Shown one piece after another: positions 25,062 through 34,200 of a stretch of DNA of 64,000 nucleotides. The notes under the pieces are model-generated. The model did not search any database and was not told the DNA's origin. It saw only the letters and a list, made by a program, of their open reading frames with translations. The stretch is from an uncultured Acidobacteriota bacterium. Its GTDB lineage: Bacteria > Acidobacteriota > Terriglobia > Bryobacterales > Bryobacteraceae. The DNA is taken from assembly GCA_902826685.1 (NCBI GenBank), contig CADEFT010000007.1:147581-211580 (forward strand). The letters are read 5' to 3'. The first letter of the stretch is position 1. Every line of letters starts with the position of its first letter. Both the position numbers and the translations under genes were made by a program.

Positions 25062-26495
25062 TTAGCGGCAGTAAAGGGTTCCCCCGGCCACCGTGGCGTT
25101 CGGCGCAAGCGACGTGTTGAGGTAGCGGACCAGCTCGATCGGCGCCAACTGGGCGCTCTCGATGGTCTCGACCCAGGCGCAGGCGATGTGGCCGGATTCG
25201 AAATCGCCAATCACCCGCCGCTGCCCATCGCGGCCGAAGGTGGTGACCAGCGGATAGTCGAAGGGCGTCCGGTTGCGCAAACCGGTCAGCAGATACAGAA
25301 TGCCCGCGCGCGGCGATTGCAGATAGAGATCCCGGCCGGAGGCCATCTCGCGAAGCTGGCGGGACTGCTCGCGGATTTCGCCGATCTGCGGCGCGGCGGC
25401 GTAGACGAAACGATAGTGCGGCAGATCGACCGGATGCATGGCACCGCTAGCGATGGCGGCGAGCGGAGCGCCGTACTCATGGAGGCCGAACCCGATGCCA
25501 GGAATCGCAAGGCAGGCGGCGGCCATGCGTGGCGATCGTACATGGCGCACCATCAGACAAGCCAAGGCGCAAAGACAGGCCGGTACCGCGACGCGAACGT
25601 GGTCGAGATCGAGCCGCGGCGCGGTACCGGCCAGCGAAGCGATCCCAAGCGCCGCCGCGATCCGCAGCGGCTTCTCCCGCCAGCCGGCAAACGCCAGAAC
25701 CAGCGGCGCCAACGCGAAGACGAAAGGCGCGAATTTCAGCAAGGCGGGCAGCAGCGTCACCCAATCGCGATCGGCGGCGAATTGCGTCATGCGAACGGCT
25801 CCCTCCACCGGCGGCAGAGTGCCCGCGCGCCCGAGATAAACCGTTTTGCCTAGGAATCCGAATTCGAGCAGGCCGGCCCCACCGCCGGTTGCAATCACGG
25901 GAGCCAACGGCAGCGCGCCCATCAACAGGAAGGCGCCGGCGGGCTTCCACCATTGCCGGCGATGAAACGAGAGGACAAACAGCAGCGCCAGCAGTCCCAC
26001 GTTCTGTTTGGCGGCGAAAGCGAGTCCGGCGAAGGATCCGGCAAGCACGGGCCGCGACTCGAGGATAGCCGCGCCCGCCGCCATCAGGAACAACTGCGCC
26101 AGATAGCTGTAGTTGGCCGATGGCCAGGGCCGCATCCAGGCGGCGATGCTAATGGCGACGGCGCCGGCCATGGCCTGGGAGGCGCCGAGACGCCGTGCGA
26201 TGCACACCGCCAGTGCCGCCATCGCCAGCATGCAAAGGGCGTTGAGAGCCCGCAACAGCCACGCCTCGGCGCCGGTAAAGGCTCCCACCGCCTGCAACAG
26301 GTAAACCGAGAGGGGAGTGACGCCGAAGGAAACGTCACGATAGAGAACTTCGCCGCCCAGAACGCGATCGAGCACCTGGAGCATCCAGGCTTCGTCATAG
26401 AACCAGCGGTCGCGCCGGTCGCCCGCCACGACCGAGCAAGCCGCCGCGGCGGTCATCGTCAGCACCAGCGCTATCCAGCGGCGGCGGCCATCCAT
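25062..26495 (-). CDS. GT39-like polytopic membrane glycosyltransferase
   Basis: A 477-residue membrane protein with about ten hydrophobic segments and the GT-C layout of ArnT/PMT-type enzymes. The first loop contains DRWFYDEAWMLQVLDRVL with the acidic residues expected in that loop. A C-terminal periplasmic domain follows (from about 345, with PHYRFVYAAAPQIGE and LYLLTGLRNRTPFDYP). Such enzymes transfer sugars from polyprenyl phosphate donors outside the inner membrane. The ATG at 26495 is chosen because the first membrane helix begins right after it; it overlaps the aldolase gene by 25 nt, so coupling is tight. Confidence 0.8.
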   Translation of the reverse strand: MDGRRRWIALVLTMTAAAACSVVAGDRRDRWFYDEAWMLQVLDRVLGGEVLYRDVSFGVTPLSVYLLQAVGAFTGAEAWLLRALNALCMLAMAALAVCIARRLGASQAMAGAVAISIAAWMRPWPSANYSYLAQLFLMAAGAAILESRPVLAGSFAGLAFAAKQNVGLLALLFVLSFHRRQWWKPAGAFLLMGALPLAPVIATGGGAGLLEFGFLGKTVYLGRAGTLPPVEGAVRMTQFAADRDWVTLLPALLKFAPFVFALAPLVLAFAGWREKPLRIAAALGIASLAGTAPRLDLDHVRVAVPACLCALACLMVRHVRSPRMAAACLAIPGIGFGLHEYGAPLAAIASGAMHPVDLPHYRFVYAAAPQIGEIREQSRQLREMASGRDLYLQSPRAGILYLLTGLRNRTPFDYPLVTTFGRDGQRRVIGDFESGHIACAWVETIESAQLAPIELVRYLNTSLAPNATVAGGTLYCR

Positions 26496-27286
26496 TGCGG
26501 GGCTCCCTGTACCGGCTCGGCGGCTTCGAGGAACGCTTGCCGGTCGCGTTCGATCTCGGCGGCGGAACGGCTGCGTTTCTCTGCGATCCCGGCCAGGATG
26601 CGGGGAATCTCCACTTCCGGCTTCCGTCCGTGAATGTCGCGCAGGAACGACCGGCGCAGGAAAGTGAAGGAAGCGTTCAGCCGCGCCAGTTCCCCCGCCA
26701 GCAGCGAGCATGGAAGAGGATAGCCGCCTTCGGGCACCGTCAAGCCGCCAATGCCAAAGGGAACCGTCGAGTGCCGCAGATCGCGGCGGATGAGATCGAC
26801 GGTGCCATCGGCCAGCGCCCGGAACAGCGAGCGATTGCCGAGTTCGATCGACAGGTCGTTCAAACCGACATAGATGCGTGCAAGAGGCAGTGAGCCGAAC
26901 TCACCGGCACGCGCCGCTGCCTGACGCGTTTCGATCAGGATGCCAAGGCCGGCGCGCCCCGCGACCATGCGCCACACCTGCAGGGCTTCGCGCGGCTCGC
27001 GCACCATCGGCAGCAGAATTTCGCTGGCCCCGCCCGAGATCGCTTCTTCCACTTCGGCTTCGGTGCCGTCGTGCAGGCCGTTGATGCGGCAAACGATCCG
27101 GCGGCAGCCGGCCTGGCGCACGCGCATCAGATCGCGGGCCGTGTCGCCGTTGATCTGCGTATCGAAGCCCGCCTGCCGGTCGCGCTTGCCGCGATTCTCC
27201 CAGTCGATCACGACACCCGCCACGCCGGCGTCGCAGCAGGCCCGCGCGAATGGCGCATTCGTGCTGAATAGAAACAGGTCGATCAT
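26471..27286 (-). CDS. HpcH/HpaI aldolase or CitE-like lyase
   Basis: A 271-residue TIM-barrel protein of the HpcH/HpaI aldolase/citrate lyase beta group. Seen are GVAGVVIDWENRGK near residue 22, RINGLHDGTEAEVEEAI with the Arg-x-Asn that binds the substrate carboxylate, ASEILLPMVREPRE and GILIETRQAAA with the metal-binding Glu. The family cleaves or forms C-C bonds between pyruvate or acetyl-CoA and an aldehyde or acid. An aldolase between a methyltransferase and a glycosyltransferase is unusual; making or trimming a sugar-acid branch is a guess. The start at 27286 overlaps the upstream methyltransferase by 4 nt. Confidence 0.78.
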   Translation of the reverse strand: MIDLFLFSTNAPFARACCDAGVAGVVIDWENRGKRDRQAGFDTQINGDTARDLMRVRQAGCRRIVCRINGLHDGTEAEVEEAISGGASEILLPMVREPREALQVWRMVAGRAGLGILIETRQAAARAGEFGSLPLARIYVGLNDLSIELGNRSLFRALADGTVDLIRRDLRHSTVPFGIGGLTVPEGGYPLPCSLLAGELARLNASFTFLRRSFLRDIHGRKPEVEIPRILAGIAEKRSRSAAEIERDRQAFLEAAEPVQGAPQWMAAAAG

Positions 27287-28023
27287 GCCGCGGCCTTTCT
27301 GCCGAGCGCCGCCAGCGTCGATCCCCAGGGCCATCGGATCGCGCGGCCCAGCCGTACCTCAAAATCGTTTACGGCGCGAAAGAGGCGGTTGACGGGTGCC
27401 GGCGGCATATCCTCCAGATCGCGCAGGCGCGCGTCCCGCCGGCCCGCCATTCGCGTAACGACGGCCAATGGGAACAGCAGGCACTGGTAGTAGCGCACTC
27501 GCTCCACCTCAAAGCCGGCCTGGCGCATGCGCTCGATCAGCAGACGCCCGGAGTAGCGGCGCCTGTGTCCGGCGGCATCGTCGCGATAGCTCCACAGCCA
27601 GGCGAAGGCCGGGACGGTGACAATCACCGCGCCGCCCGGACGGAGCAATCGCGCCGCCTCGCCAAGCACCCGCCGGTCGTCCAGATGCTCAATCACGTCC
27701 AGCAAGAGAACGATATCGAAGCTCGCTTCCTTCAGCCCGACGGCTTCGGCGCTTGACTGCACCACCGCCACACCCGGCGACCGCCGGCGAAGCGCTTCGA
27801 GCCCCGCCGGTAAAAAATCGACGGCCGTAACGTCGTAGCCGAGCCTGGCCATCCAATCGGCGTTGGTTCCCGCGCCCGAGCCCAGATCGAGCACACGCGT
27901 ATCCCGCGACGGACGTTCGAGCAACTGCCGGACCAGCTTGCGGCGGCCGGAAAACCAGAAGTGATCCCGGTCGATTTCGAGCAGCTTGCGCAGCCGCTGG
28001 GGAGTGAAGCTTGGCACGTTCAC
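27283..28023 (-). CDS. Class I SAM methyltransferase (first of pair)
   Basis: A 246-residue cytoplasmic methyltransferase of the UbiE/type-11 fold. RVLDLGSGAGTNADWMARLG is motif I near residue 40, VTAVDFLPAGLEAL motif post I, and FDIVLLLDVIEHLDDRRVL followed by LRPGGAVIVTVP complete the core. The GTG start at 28023 is taken because it overlaps the preceding stop by 4 nt (GTGA). The N-terminal HFWFSGRRKLVRQLL is typical of methyltransferases in polysaccharide loci. Acceptor unknown. Confidence 0.85.
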   Translation of the reverse strand: MNVPSFTPQRLRKLLEIDRDHFWFSGRRKLVRQLLERPSRDTRVLDLGSGAGTNADWMARLGYDVTAVDFLPAGLEALRRRSPGVAVVQSSAEAVGLKEASFDIVLLLDVIEHLDDRRVLGEAARLLRPGGAVIVTVPAFAWLWSYRDDAAGHRRRYSGRLLIERMRQAGFEVERVRYYQCLLFPLAVVTRMAGRRDARLRDLEDMPPAPVNRLFRAVNDFEVRLGRAIRWPWGSTLAALGRKAAA

Positions 28024-28754
28024 CTGGCCGGCTTCCGTGCCGTGAAGATCTGGAAGGGCAGCACCGGGCCCAGTCCGGGCACCGACTCCAGGACACGTTC
28101 CACCGGCCCGCCCCACTTCGTATTGCGCAGAAAGGGAGGCAGAAAGCCATACCGGTCGAGCGTGGGCGACTGCAGCCCGGCGGATCGCATGTGGCCGAAC
28201 ACCTTGCCGCGGCGCAGATTCAGCATTCCCTTCTCCGCGGCCCATTTCATATCGGGCCGTGAAAGAACCTGGAGGTAGTAGAGCGGGTTGTAAGGATTCG
28301 GTTCGACGAACGCCGCCCGGCCCCCGGGCCGCAGCAATCTCTCGACGGCGGGAAACACCGGGTCGAGCTCCACAAAGTGATGCAGCATGAAGAAGCCCAC
28401 CACGGCGTCAAACCGGCCGAGCAGTTCCGCGGGCGGATGGGCCAGGTCCGCGCACCAGGCGCGAATGCCGTACCGGCCGCCATCGAATTCTCGCAGCCGG
28501 TCGATCATGAAGGGCGAAACGTCGAGCGATTCGACGCGGAATCCCCGCTCGGCCAGCAGAAAGCTGAATCTCCCCATGCCGCAGCCGATATCGAGCACGC
28601 TCGATCCGGGGGCGATGCCGGCTTGCGCCAGCAGTTGGCCGACGTGGCGCAGGATGTAAGGTGTCGCCTCGGGCAGCATGCCGGGTCTCACCGCGGTGGC
28701 GAAATAGTCGCGCTGTCTTTGTGCGTGTTGCTCGTGTGCGAGCGTCGTCTGCAT
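28020..28754 (-). CDS. Class I SAM methyltransferase (second of pair)
   Basis: A 244-residue methyltransferase. Motif I is SSVLDIGCGMGRFSFLLAERG near residue 50, then VESLDVSPFMIDRLREF, FDAVVGFFMLHHF and LLRPGGRAAFVEPNPYNPL. It is only distantly like its neighbour, so this is not a simple tandem duplication. The ATG at 28754 has GAGG 8 nt upstream and lies 2 nt past the GT2 stop. Substrate is unknown, presumably the product or lipid carrier of this locus. Confidence 0.85.
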   Translation of the reverse strand: MQTTLAHEQHAQRQRDYFATAVRPGMLPEATPYILRHVGQLLAQAGIAPGSSVLDIGCGMGRFSFLLAERGFRVESLDVSPFMIDRLREFDGGRYGIRAWCADLAHPPAELLGRFDAVVGFFMLHHFVELDPVFPAVERLLRPGGRAAFVEPNPYNPLYYLQVLSRPDMKWAAEKGMLNLRRGKVFGHMRSAGLQSPTLDRYGFLPPFLRNTKWGGPVERVLESVPGLGPVLPFQIFTARKPAR

Positions 28755-28756
28755 TT

Positions 28757-29428
28757 TCAGAACCTCATTGCTTTCAATTCGAACGCGGTGCGCAGTCCCT
28801 TCCAGGCCACGCCGGTGCGGCTGAAGGGGGAATACGCGGACCGGCCCTCCGGGCGGACTTCGCGTTTCACGGGAATCGACCGCAGGTGTTTGGTGGTATA
28901 GCCGATCATGGCGGGCAGATAGGGATAGCGCACGCGCAGGGTAGCCAGATCCGTGGCTACGGCTCGCGTGATCGCGTAGAAACCGCCGGCATCCACGGGC
29001 GTGTGGCACATCAGGTGGATCGCCAGCTTGAACAGCTTCGATGTCACCATTCGCGCGTAGCCCTGATACACGCCGCGACGGCCGGCGAAGACCGCATCCC
29101 AGCCGTTGCGGTCCATTTCCTGAAGCAGGAGCGGAATCGCCTCGGGGGGATCCTGCAGGTCGGCATCCATCACCACGATCCTCTGCCCGGTGGACTCCCT
29201 CATCCCTCGCAGCACGGCCCGCGATTGTCCGCCGTTTTCCGCCAAATGAATGGCACGCACGCGGGCGTATTTCCGGGCCAGATCGTCCATCACGCGCCCG
29301 GACCCATCGGGGCTCGCGTCGTTCACCAGTACGATCTCGCCTTCGGTGACCTGCCGGATGCGGTGAACCAGGGAGGCCAACGTCGACTCATTGCGGTAAA
29401 CCGGGGCGATCACGCTTACGCTAAGCAT
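28757..29428 (-). CDS. Family 2 glycosyltransferase (dolichyl-phosphate mannosyltransferase type)
   Basis: A 223-residue GT2 enzyme with the GT-A fold. SVIAPVYRNESTLASLV opens it, EIVLVNDASPDGSG gives the nucleotide-sugar site and RIVVMDADLQDPPE the DxD-type metal site near residue 90. The lack of C-terminal membrane segments suggests a soluble enzyme that charges polyprenyl phosphate, which would feed the GT39-like transferase of the same operon. A perfect AAGGAGGT lies 9 nt before the ATG at 29428, which decides the start; the gene overlaps the epimerase gene by 13 nt. Confidence 0.88.
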   Translation of the reverse strand: MLSVSVIAPVYRNESTLASLVHRIRQVTEGEIVLVNDASPDGSGRVMDDLARKYARVRAIHLAENGGQSRAVLRGMRESTGQRIVVMDADLQDPPEAIPLLLQEMDRNGWDAVFAGRRGVYQGYARMVTSKLFKLAIHLMCHTPVDAGGFYAITRAVATDLATLRVRYPYLPAMIGYTTKHLRSIPVKREVRPEGRSAYSPFSRTGVAWKGLRTAFELKAMRF

Positions 29429-30315
29429 GCTTCTTCTACCTCCTTCCGCCATTGGGCGGTCGCGGCAAGTCCGGTGTTTAGCGTGTGGCTTGGAGTCCAG
29501 CCCAGCACGCTCCGCGCCTTGCCGATGTCGGCACACCAGTGCGCGGTATCGGGAGGATGGCCGGAGTGCGGTTCGCGGGCGATCGTGATCCGCCTGCCGG
29601 TCACCGCCTCGGCCGCCGCTACTACTTCTTCATTGGCGTATTCCACCCCGCCGGCGATGTTGAAAACGTCGCCGGGATCGAGGGTGGCATGGATCGCCAG
29701 TTCACAGGCCCGGCAGACGTCGTCCACGTGAACGAAGTCATGACGCGGCCCGCGCTTCAAACGGATCGCTTCACCGGTTTCGGCGGCCCTGAGCAGCACG
29801 GGAATGAATCGCGTGCCGGGCTCGCCCGGACCATACACGCTGAACAGCCGCAGCTCCGCCCCTTTGAGCCCATGCTGCCGGAGGAAGCTACGAAACACGG
29901 CGGCCGCAGCCGCCTTGGCCGCGCCGCGATCGGTGGCCGGATCGATGGGGCTGGTTTCCCGCAGCGGCTCTTCACTCTGCCGGTATACGGTTGAGCTTCC
30001 GATGAAAATCACTTTCGCGTCGCGGACCAGAGCCGCTTCAAGGACGTTGTGCGTGGCCTCCACCGAATCGCGCAGGCACTGGCGGCGGCCGGCCGCGGTT
30101 TGAGGATGCCCGCTGTACATCGCGCTATGTACGATTACGTCCGGCCGGAAGGATTCCACCACGGCTAGCGCCTGCCGCGGATCCGACAGTTCGGCAACGT
30201 AACCGGGGCCCGGCCTCCGGGTAACCGCAGAAACACACATGCTTCGCGACGTAAACCAACGAAGCAATGCACCGCCGACAAATCCGGACGCACCGGTAAC
30301 CAGAACACGAATCAA
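29416..30315 (-). CDS. NAD-dependent epimerase/dehydratase (extended SDR) with altered active site
   Basis: A 299-residue extended short-chain dehydrogenase. The nucleotide motif TGASGFVGGALLRW is at the N terminus, and FIGSSTVYRQSEEPL and LRLFSVYGPGEPGTRFIPV match sugar nucleotide epimerases. In the YxxxK motif the Tyr is replaced by Arg (TDRGAAKAAAAAV), while the Lys stays. Without the Tyr base, normal epimerase chemistry is doubtful. The TTG at 30315 has GGAGGAG 5 nt upstream and begins the first beta strand. It is the first gene of the seven-gene glycan cluster; TATACT/TATACA-like boxes between 30375 and 30400 could be its promoter. Confidence 0.83.
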   Translation of the reverse strand: MIRVLVTGASGFVGGALLRWFTSRSMCVSAVTRRPGPGYVAELSDPRQALAVVESFRPDVIVHSAMYSGHPQTAAGRRQCLRDSVEATHNVLEAALVRDAKVIFIGSSTVYRQSEEPLRETSPIDPATDRGAAKAAAAAVFRSFLRQHGLKGAELRLFSVYGPGEPGTRFIPVLLRAAETGEAIRLKRGPRHDFVHVDDVCRACELAIHATLDPGDVFNIAGGVEYANEEVVAAAEAVTGRRITIAREPHSGHPPDTAHWCADIGKARSVLGWTPSHTLNTGLAATAQWRKEVEEACLA

Positions 30316-30516
30316 GGAAACTCCTCCGAACAGGAAAGGAAGGTTGGCACCGGATCAAACGTCCGGTTACTGGACTTGTATAGCGTTGAGTATAGAGGAA
30401 GGAAGCGGATTCGATCTACAAAAAAAGGGCGGAATGTTTCGCTTTACGGGGTTTTCGAATGGGAGGTTGGGACGCCGACGGCGCCAGCATTGGCGTGCTC
30501 ACATTGTCACGTAAGG

Positions 30517-30880
30517 TTACCGCGGATTCTTTGACGGCCCGGGAGGGATGAACTCGAAACGCGCGAATTTCTGGATTCGCGAAAAGTCGCGATAGTTTTC
30601 GGTGATGAGCACACAACCGGCGTGGCCGCATGATAGAGCCAGCAAGATGTCATTGGAGAAAGACTTGGAAACCCTGGCCAACTCAAGCCCCTCGCTTGTC
30701 ATCGCCGCCAGAACATCTCCGGACTGGTTCCACACGCCAGCGGGAGGAGTGATAATCCGACCCACCCGTTCATAGACGCTCAGCACGTGACGCTCCAGCG
30801 CGCGACGATCGGCAGCCCCCCGCGCACCAGACCGAAGCTCTTGCGCGACGATGGAACTTAGGTATTCGAATGGGCCCTCA
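30517..30880 (-). pseudogene. 5'-truncated PIN-domain toxin (vapC remnant)
   Basis: Downstream of the antitoxin gene an open frame encodes the C-terminal three quarters of a PIN toxin: YLSSIVAQELRSGARGAADR, VGRIITPPAGVWNQSGDVL, SKSFSNDILLALSCGHAG and LITENYRDFSRIQKF are recognisable. The N-terminal 30 or so residues with the first catalytic Asp are missing: the frame passes straight back into the antitoxin sequence with no ATG, GTG or TTG in place. The second Glu and third Asp regions are kept. I read it as a toxin disarmed by a 5' deletion. Confidence 0.75.
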
Positions 30881-31105
30881 CGGTTCCATGTCCGGCGATG
30901 CGAGCGAGATTCCGAGCATTGCCCTGGTTCCCCGGACAAGCGCCTGCTGGAATACGACGAGATCCAGGGCCCGCTCGACGGTTTCGGTAGCGGTGGTAGC
31001 GCCCAGGGCTCGCTGGGCCGCGTGAAGCTTCGAAAGCGGCAAGCTGAGCGTGCGGGATACTCGCCGCTCACGCGTTGATCCCGTTCGCGACCGCGCTTTG
31101 GCCAT
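30878..31105 (-). CDS. VapB-type antitoxin
   Basis: A 75-residue basic protein: MAKARSRTGSTRERRVSRTLSL-type start, then KLHAAQRALGATTATETVERALDLVVFQQAL, which matches the helical core of antitoxins paired with PIN toxins. It appears intact while its partner is truncated. The ATG at 31105 follows TACACT (31112-31117) by 6 nt and has no Shine-Dalgarno, so a leaderless mRNA is likely. A retained antitoxin beside a dead toxin may neutralise related toxins elsewhere in the genome. Confidence 0.75.
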   Translation of the reverse strand: MAKARSRTGSTRERRVSRTLSLPLSKLHAAQRALGATTATETVERALDLVVFQQALVRGTRAMLGISLASPDMEP

Positions 31106-31231
31106 AACATCAGTGTATGCAACTTCGGAGCCCAAAACTCGCAAAGCATTCAGGCCCGACTCTCTTATATACTCTCTCCTGATCCTGCGGAACCGCGTTG
31201 TTCGGTGGTTTTCGAACATCTGGGAGGTCGT

Positions 31232-34200
31232 ATGGCTCTTCGCTTTCTCACTCTGCTGGCGGTGTTCACGGCACTCGCTTCAGCACAATTCACAACCGCC
31301 AGCCTGACTGGCACAGCGCTCGATTCCTCGGGCGCGACTCTGCCTCAAGTGCAGGTACGCGTCCGCAACGTCGATACCGGCTTCACGCAAGACATTACCA
31401 CCGACGCCACGGGAGCGTTCCTGTTCCCGCGTCTGCCGGTGGGCACCTATGAGCTTCGGCTCGAGAAGTCGGGCTTCTCGACTTATCTGCAGTCGGGCAT
31501 CCGGCTGACCGTCAATCAGGTCGCCAATCAAACCGTCACCATGCAGCTTGGGCAGGTGAGCGAGCAAGTCACGGTTCAAGGCGACACCGAACTGGTGGTG
31601 ACCAAGACGGCGGCCAACGGCCAGTTGATCGGCCAGAAATCGGTGGTGGAGCTGCCATTGAACGGCCGCGGCGCGCAGACGCTGGTGTTCCTGGCGGCCG
31701 GCACCGTCAATTTGACCAGCCGTTATTGCGGAGAGAATTGCCACGGAGGCGTCTACCCCGGTGAGCAGACGGCGGGCGTCAACGGCGCCGGTTCGGCCCA
31801 GGTCAACTATCAACTGGACGCCACCGACCATAACGATTCCTACATCAACATGAACCTGCCGTTCCCGAATCCGGACTCGCTGCAGGAGTTCAACCTGCAA
31901 TCGTCCAACTTCACCGCCGAATACGGCAACGCGGGCGGTGGCGTGGTGAACATCGTCACCAAATCGGGCACCAACGATTTCCACGGCAGCATGTTCAACT
32001 TCCTGCGCAACGGCGTGCTGAACGCGCGCAATTTCTTCGCTCCCACGCAGGATACGCTCAAGCGCAACCAGTTCGGCGCCACCTTCGGCGGGCCGGTTCT
32101 GCGCAACAAGCTGTTCTTCTTTGGCACCTACCAGGGAACCCGCACCCGCATCGCGCCATCGGGCCGCGTTGGGTTCGTTCCCACGGAAGCGGAACGGCGC
32201 GGCGACTTCTCCGCCCTGTCCACCCGCCTGGTCGATCCCGTTAATAATCAGCCCTTCGCCGGCAACATGATCCCCACGTCGCGCATCGTGAAACCGGCGT
32301 CGTTCTTCCTCGGCAAGGTGCCGGTTCCCAACGGGCCCGGGCGCCAGTTGACCTTCCCCGGCGCGCAACAGGTGGAAACCGAGAATCAGTTCATGCCGAA
32401 GGTCGATTGGATGACCGGGCGCCATCAGGTGAGCGGCCGCTACTTCTTCACCGATTTCGACCGGCCCGCCTTCATTCCCGAAGACAACGTGATTCGCTCC
32501 ACCGGCGGCAACGCCGTGCGCGTGCAGAATATCTCCATCGTCCACACCTTCACCGTCTCGCCGACGTTTCTGGTGAACTCCACCTTCGGCTATAACCGGC
32601 AGCGCGGCGGATCGCTCTCGGGCGCGCCGTTCAGCTTCCGCGACGCGGGAGTCAACATCGCCGGGCCGCAGGATTCGGAACTGAAGGCGCCACCGGCGCT
32701 GAATCTTTCCATCACCGGCGGCTTCGGTGTCGGCACGGCGCACAAGGGCGATTTCGACCGTTCGAATTTCACGTTCCGCGAGGTGGTGACGAAGGTTCGC
32801 GGCGCACACGAGTTCCGGCTTGGCGGGGAAGCCATCCGCATCCGCAACGATATTCGCAACACGTTCCAGATGATGGGCAACTTCACCTTCTCCGGACAGA
32901 TCACCGGCGAAGGTCTGGCCGATTTCCTGATCGGGCGCGCGGCGACGTTTGTGCAGGGCGGCGGCGAATTCAAGGATCTCAAAGGCACCAAGTGGGGGTT
33001 CTTCGCTCAGGACAACTGGCGCGTCTCACAGAACCTGACCTTGAACCTCGGTCTGCGCTGGGATCCCTATCTTCCCTACTACGACCGGCAGGGACGCGTG
33101 GTGTGCTTCCAGCCCGGGAAGAAGTCCGTGCGCTATCCCAACGCGCCCGTGGGCATGCTGTATGGCGGCGAGAATCACGACGAGGGTTGCCCAGTGGCGG
33201 GGTCTAACGCCGTATGGTCGAATCTCGCCCCGCGCGTGGGCTTCGCCTACCGTCTGACGCAGGACGGCAAGACCAGTATTCGCGGCGGCGCGGGTTACTA
33301 CTACACCGCCCCGCAGGCGAGCGCCTACAATCCCTTCACCAACATCGCTCCATTCGCCCCGACCTTCCGCTTCGACGTGGTTTCTTTCGAGGATCCCTAC
33401 GCAAGCGCGGGCGTGGCGAATCCGTTCCCGGAACAGTACGGCACCAAGGTGCGCGGGCCGGAGGCTGTGTTCACGACGCCCGCCGCCATCCGCGCGTTCT
33501 TCGATAAGGACTACCGGATTCCCCAACTGCTGACCTGGAACCTGATGGTGGAGCGGCAGGTTTCCGACTGGGTGTTCCGTGTGGGTTACTACGCCAACAA
33601 GGGCACCTGGCAGTCGTTCAATGGACCCTTCCGGGAGATCAATCCGGCCATCTACACGCCCGGCGTCTCCACCATCGCCAACACGCAGGCGCGGCGCATT
33701 CATCGCGACTATTCAAACGTAGGTTCCTGGGAATCGGGCAACAATGCGCACTTCCAGTCCATGCAGTGGAACGCCGAACGGCGCTTTTCCAAAGGTCTGT
33801 CCCTTCTCGGCAACTACACCTGGCAGAAGACCATCGACGATTTCGGATGGATTACTCCGAATAACCGCCGCTACGACTATGCGGTGTCAAACGACGACGT
33901 GACGCACGTGTTCAAGTTTTCCAACGTCTGGGAGATTCCGAAGTTCAACGTCACCGGCGCTCGGTCGCTGCTGCTCAACGGGTGGGCCGTCAATTCGATC
34001 GCGGTGTGGCAATCGGGGTTCCCGTTTTCGATCGCCGCGGGCCGGGACAATTCGCTCACCGGTATCGGACGCGACCGCGCCGATTTCCTCGGCGGGGAAC
34101 CGCAGCTTTCCTACGGCCGCTCACGCGCGGACATGATCAACCAGTGGTTCGATACGTCGCTATTCGCCTTCAACCGCGAAGGCACGTTCGGTAACTCGGG

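Noticed and set aside
31280..32809. 509-residue minus-strand open frame inside the Oar-like receptor
   Set aside because: Antisense to a receptor with continuous family similarity; no recognisable domain.
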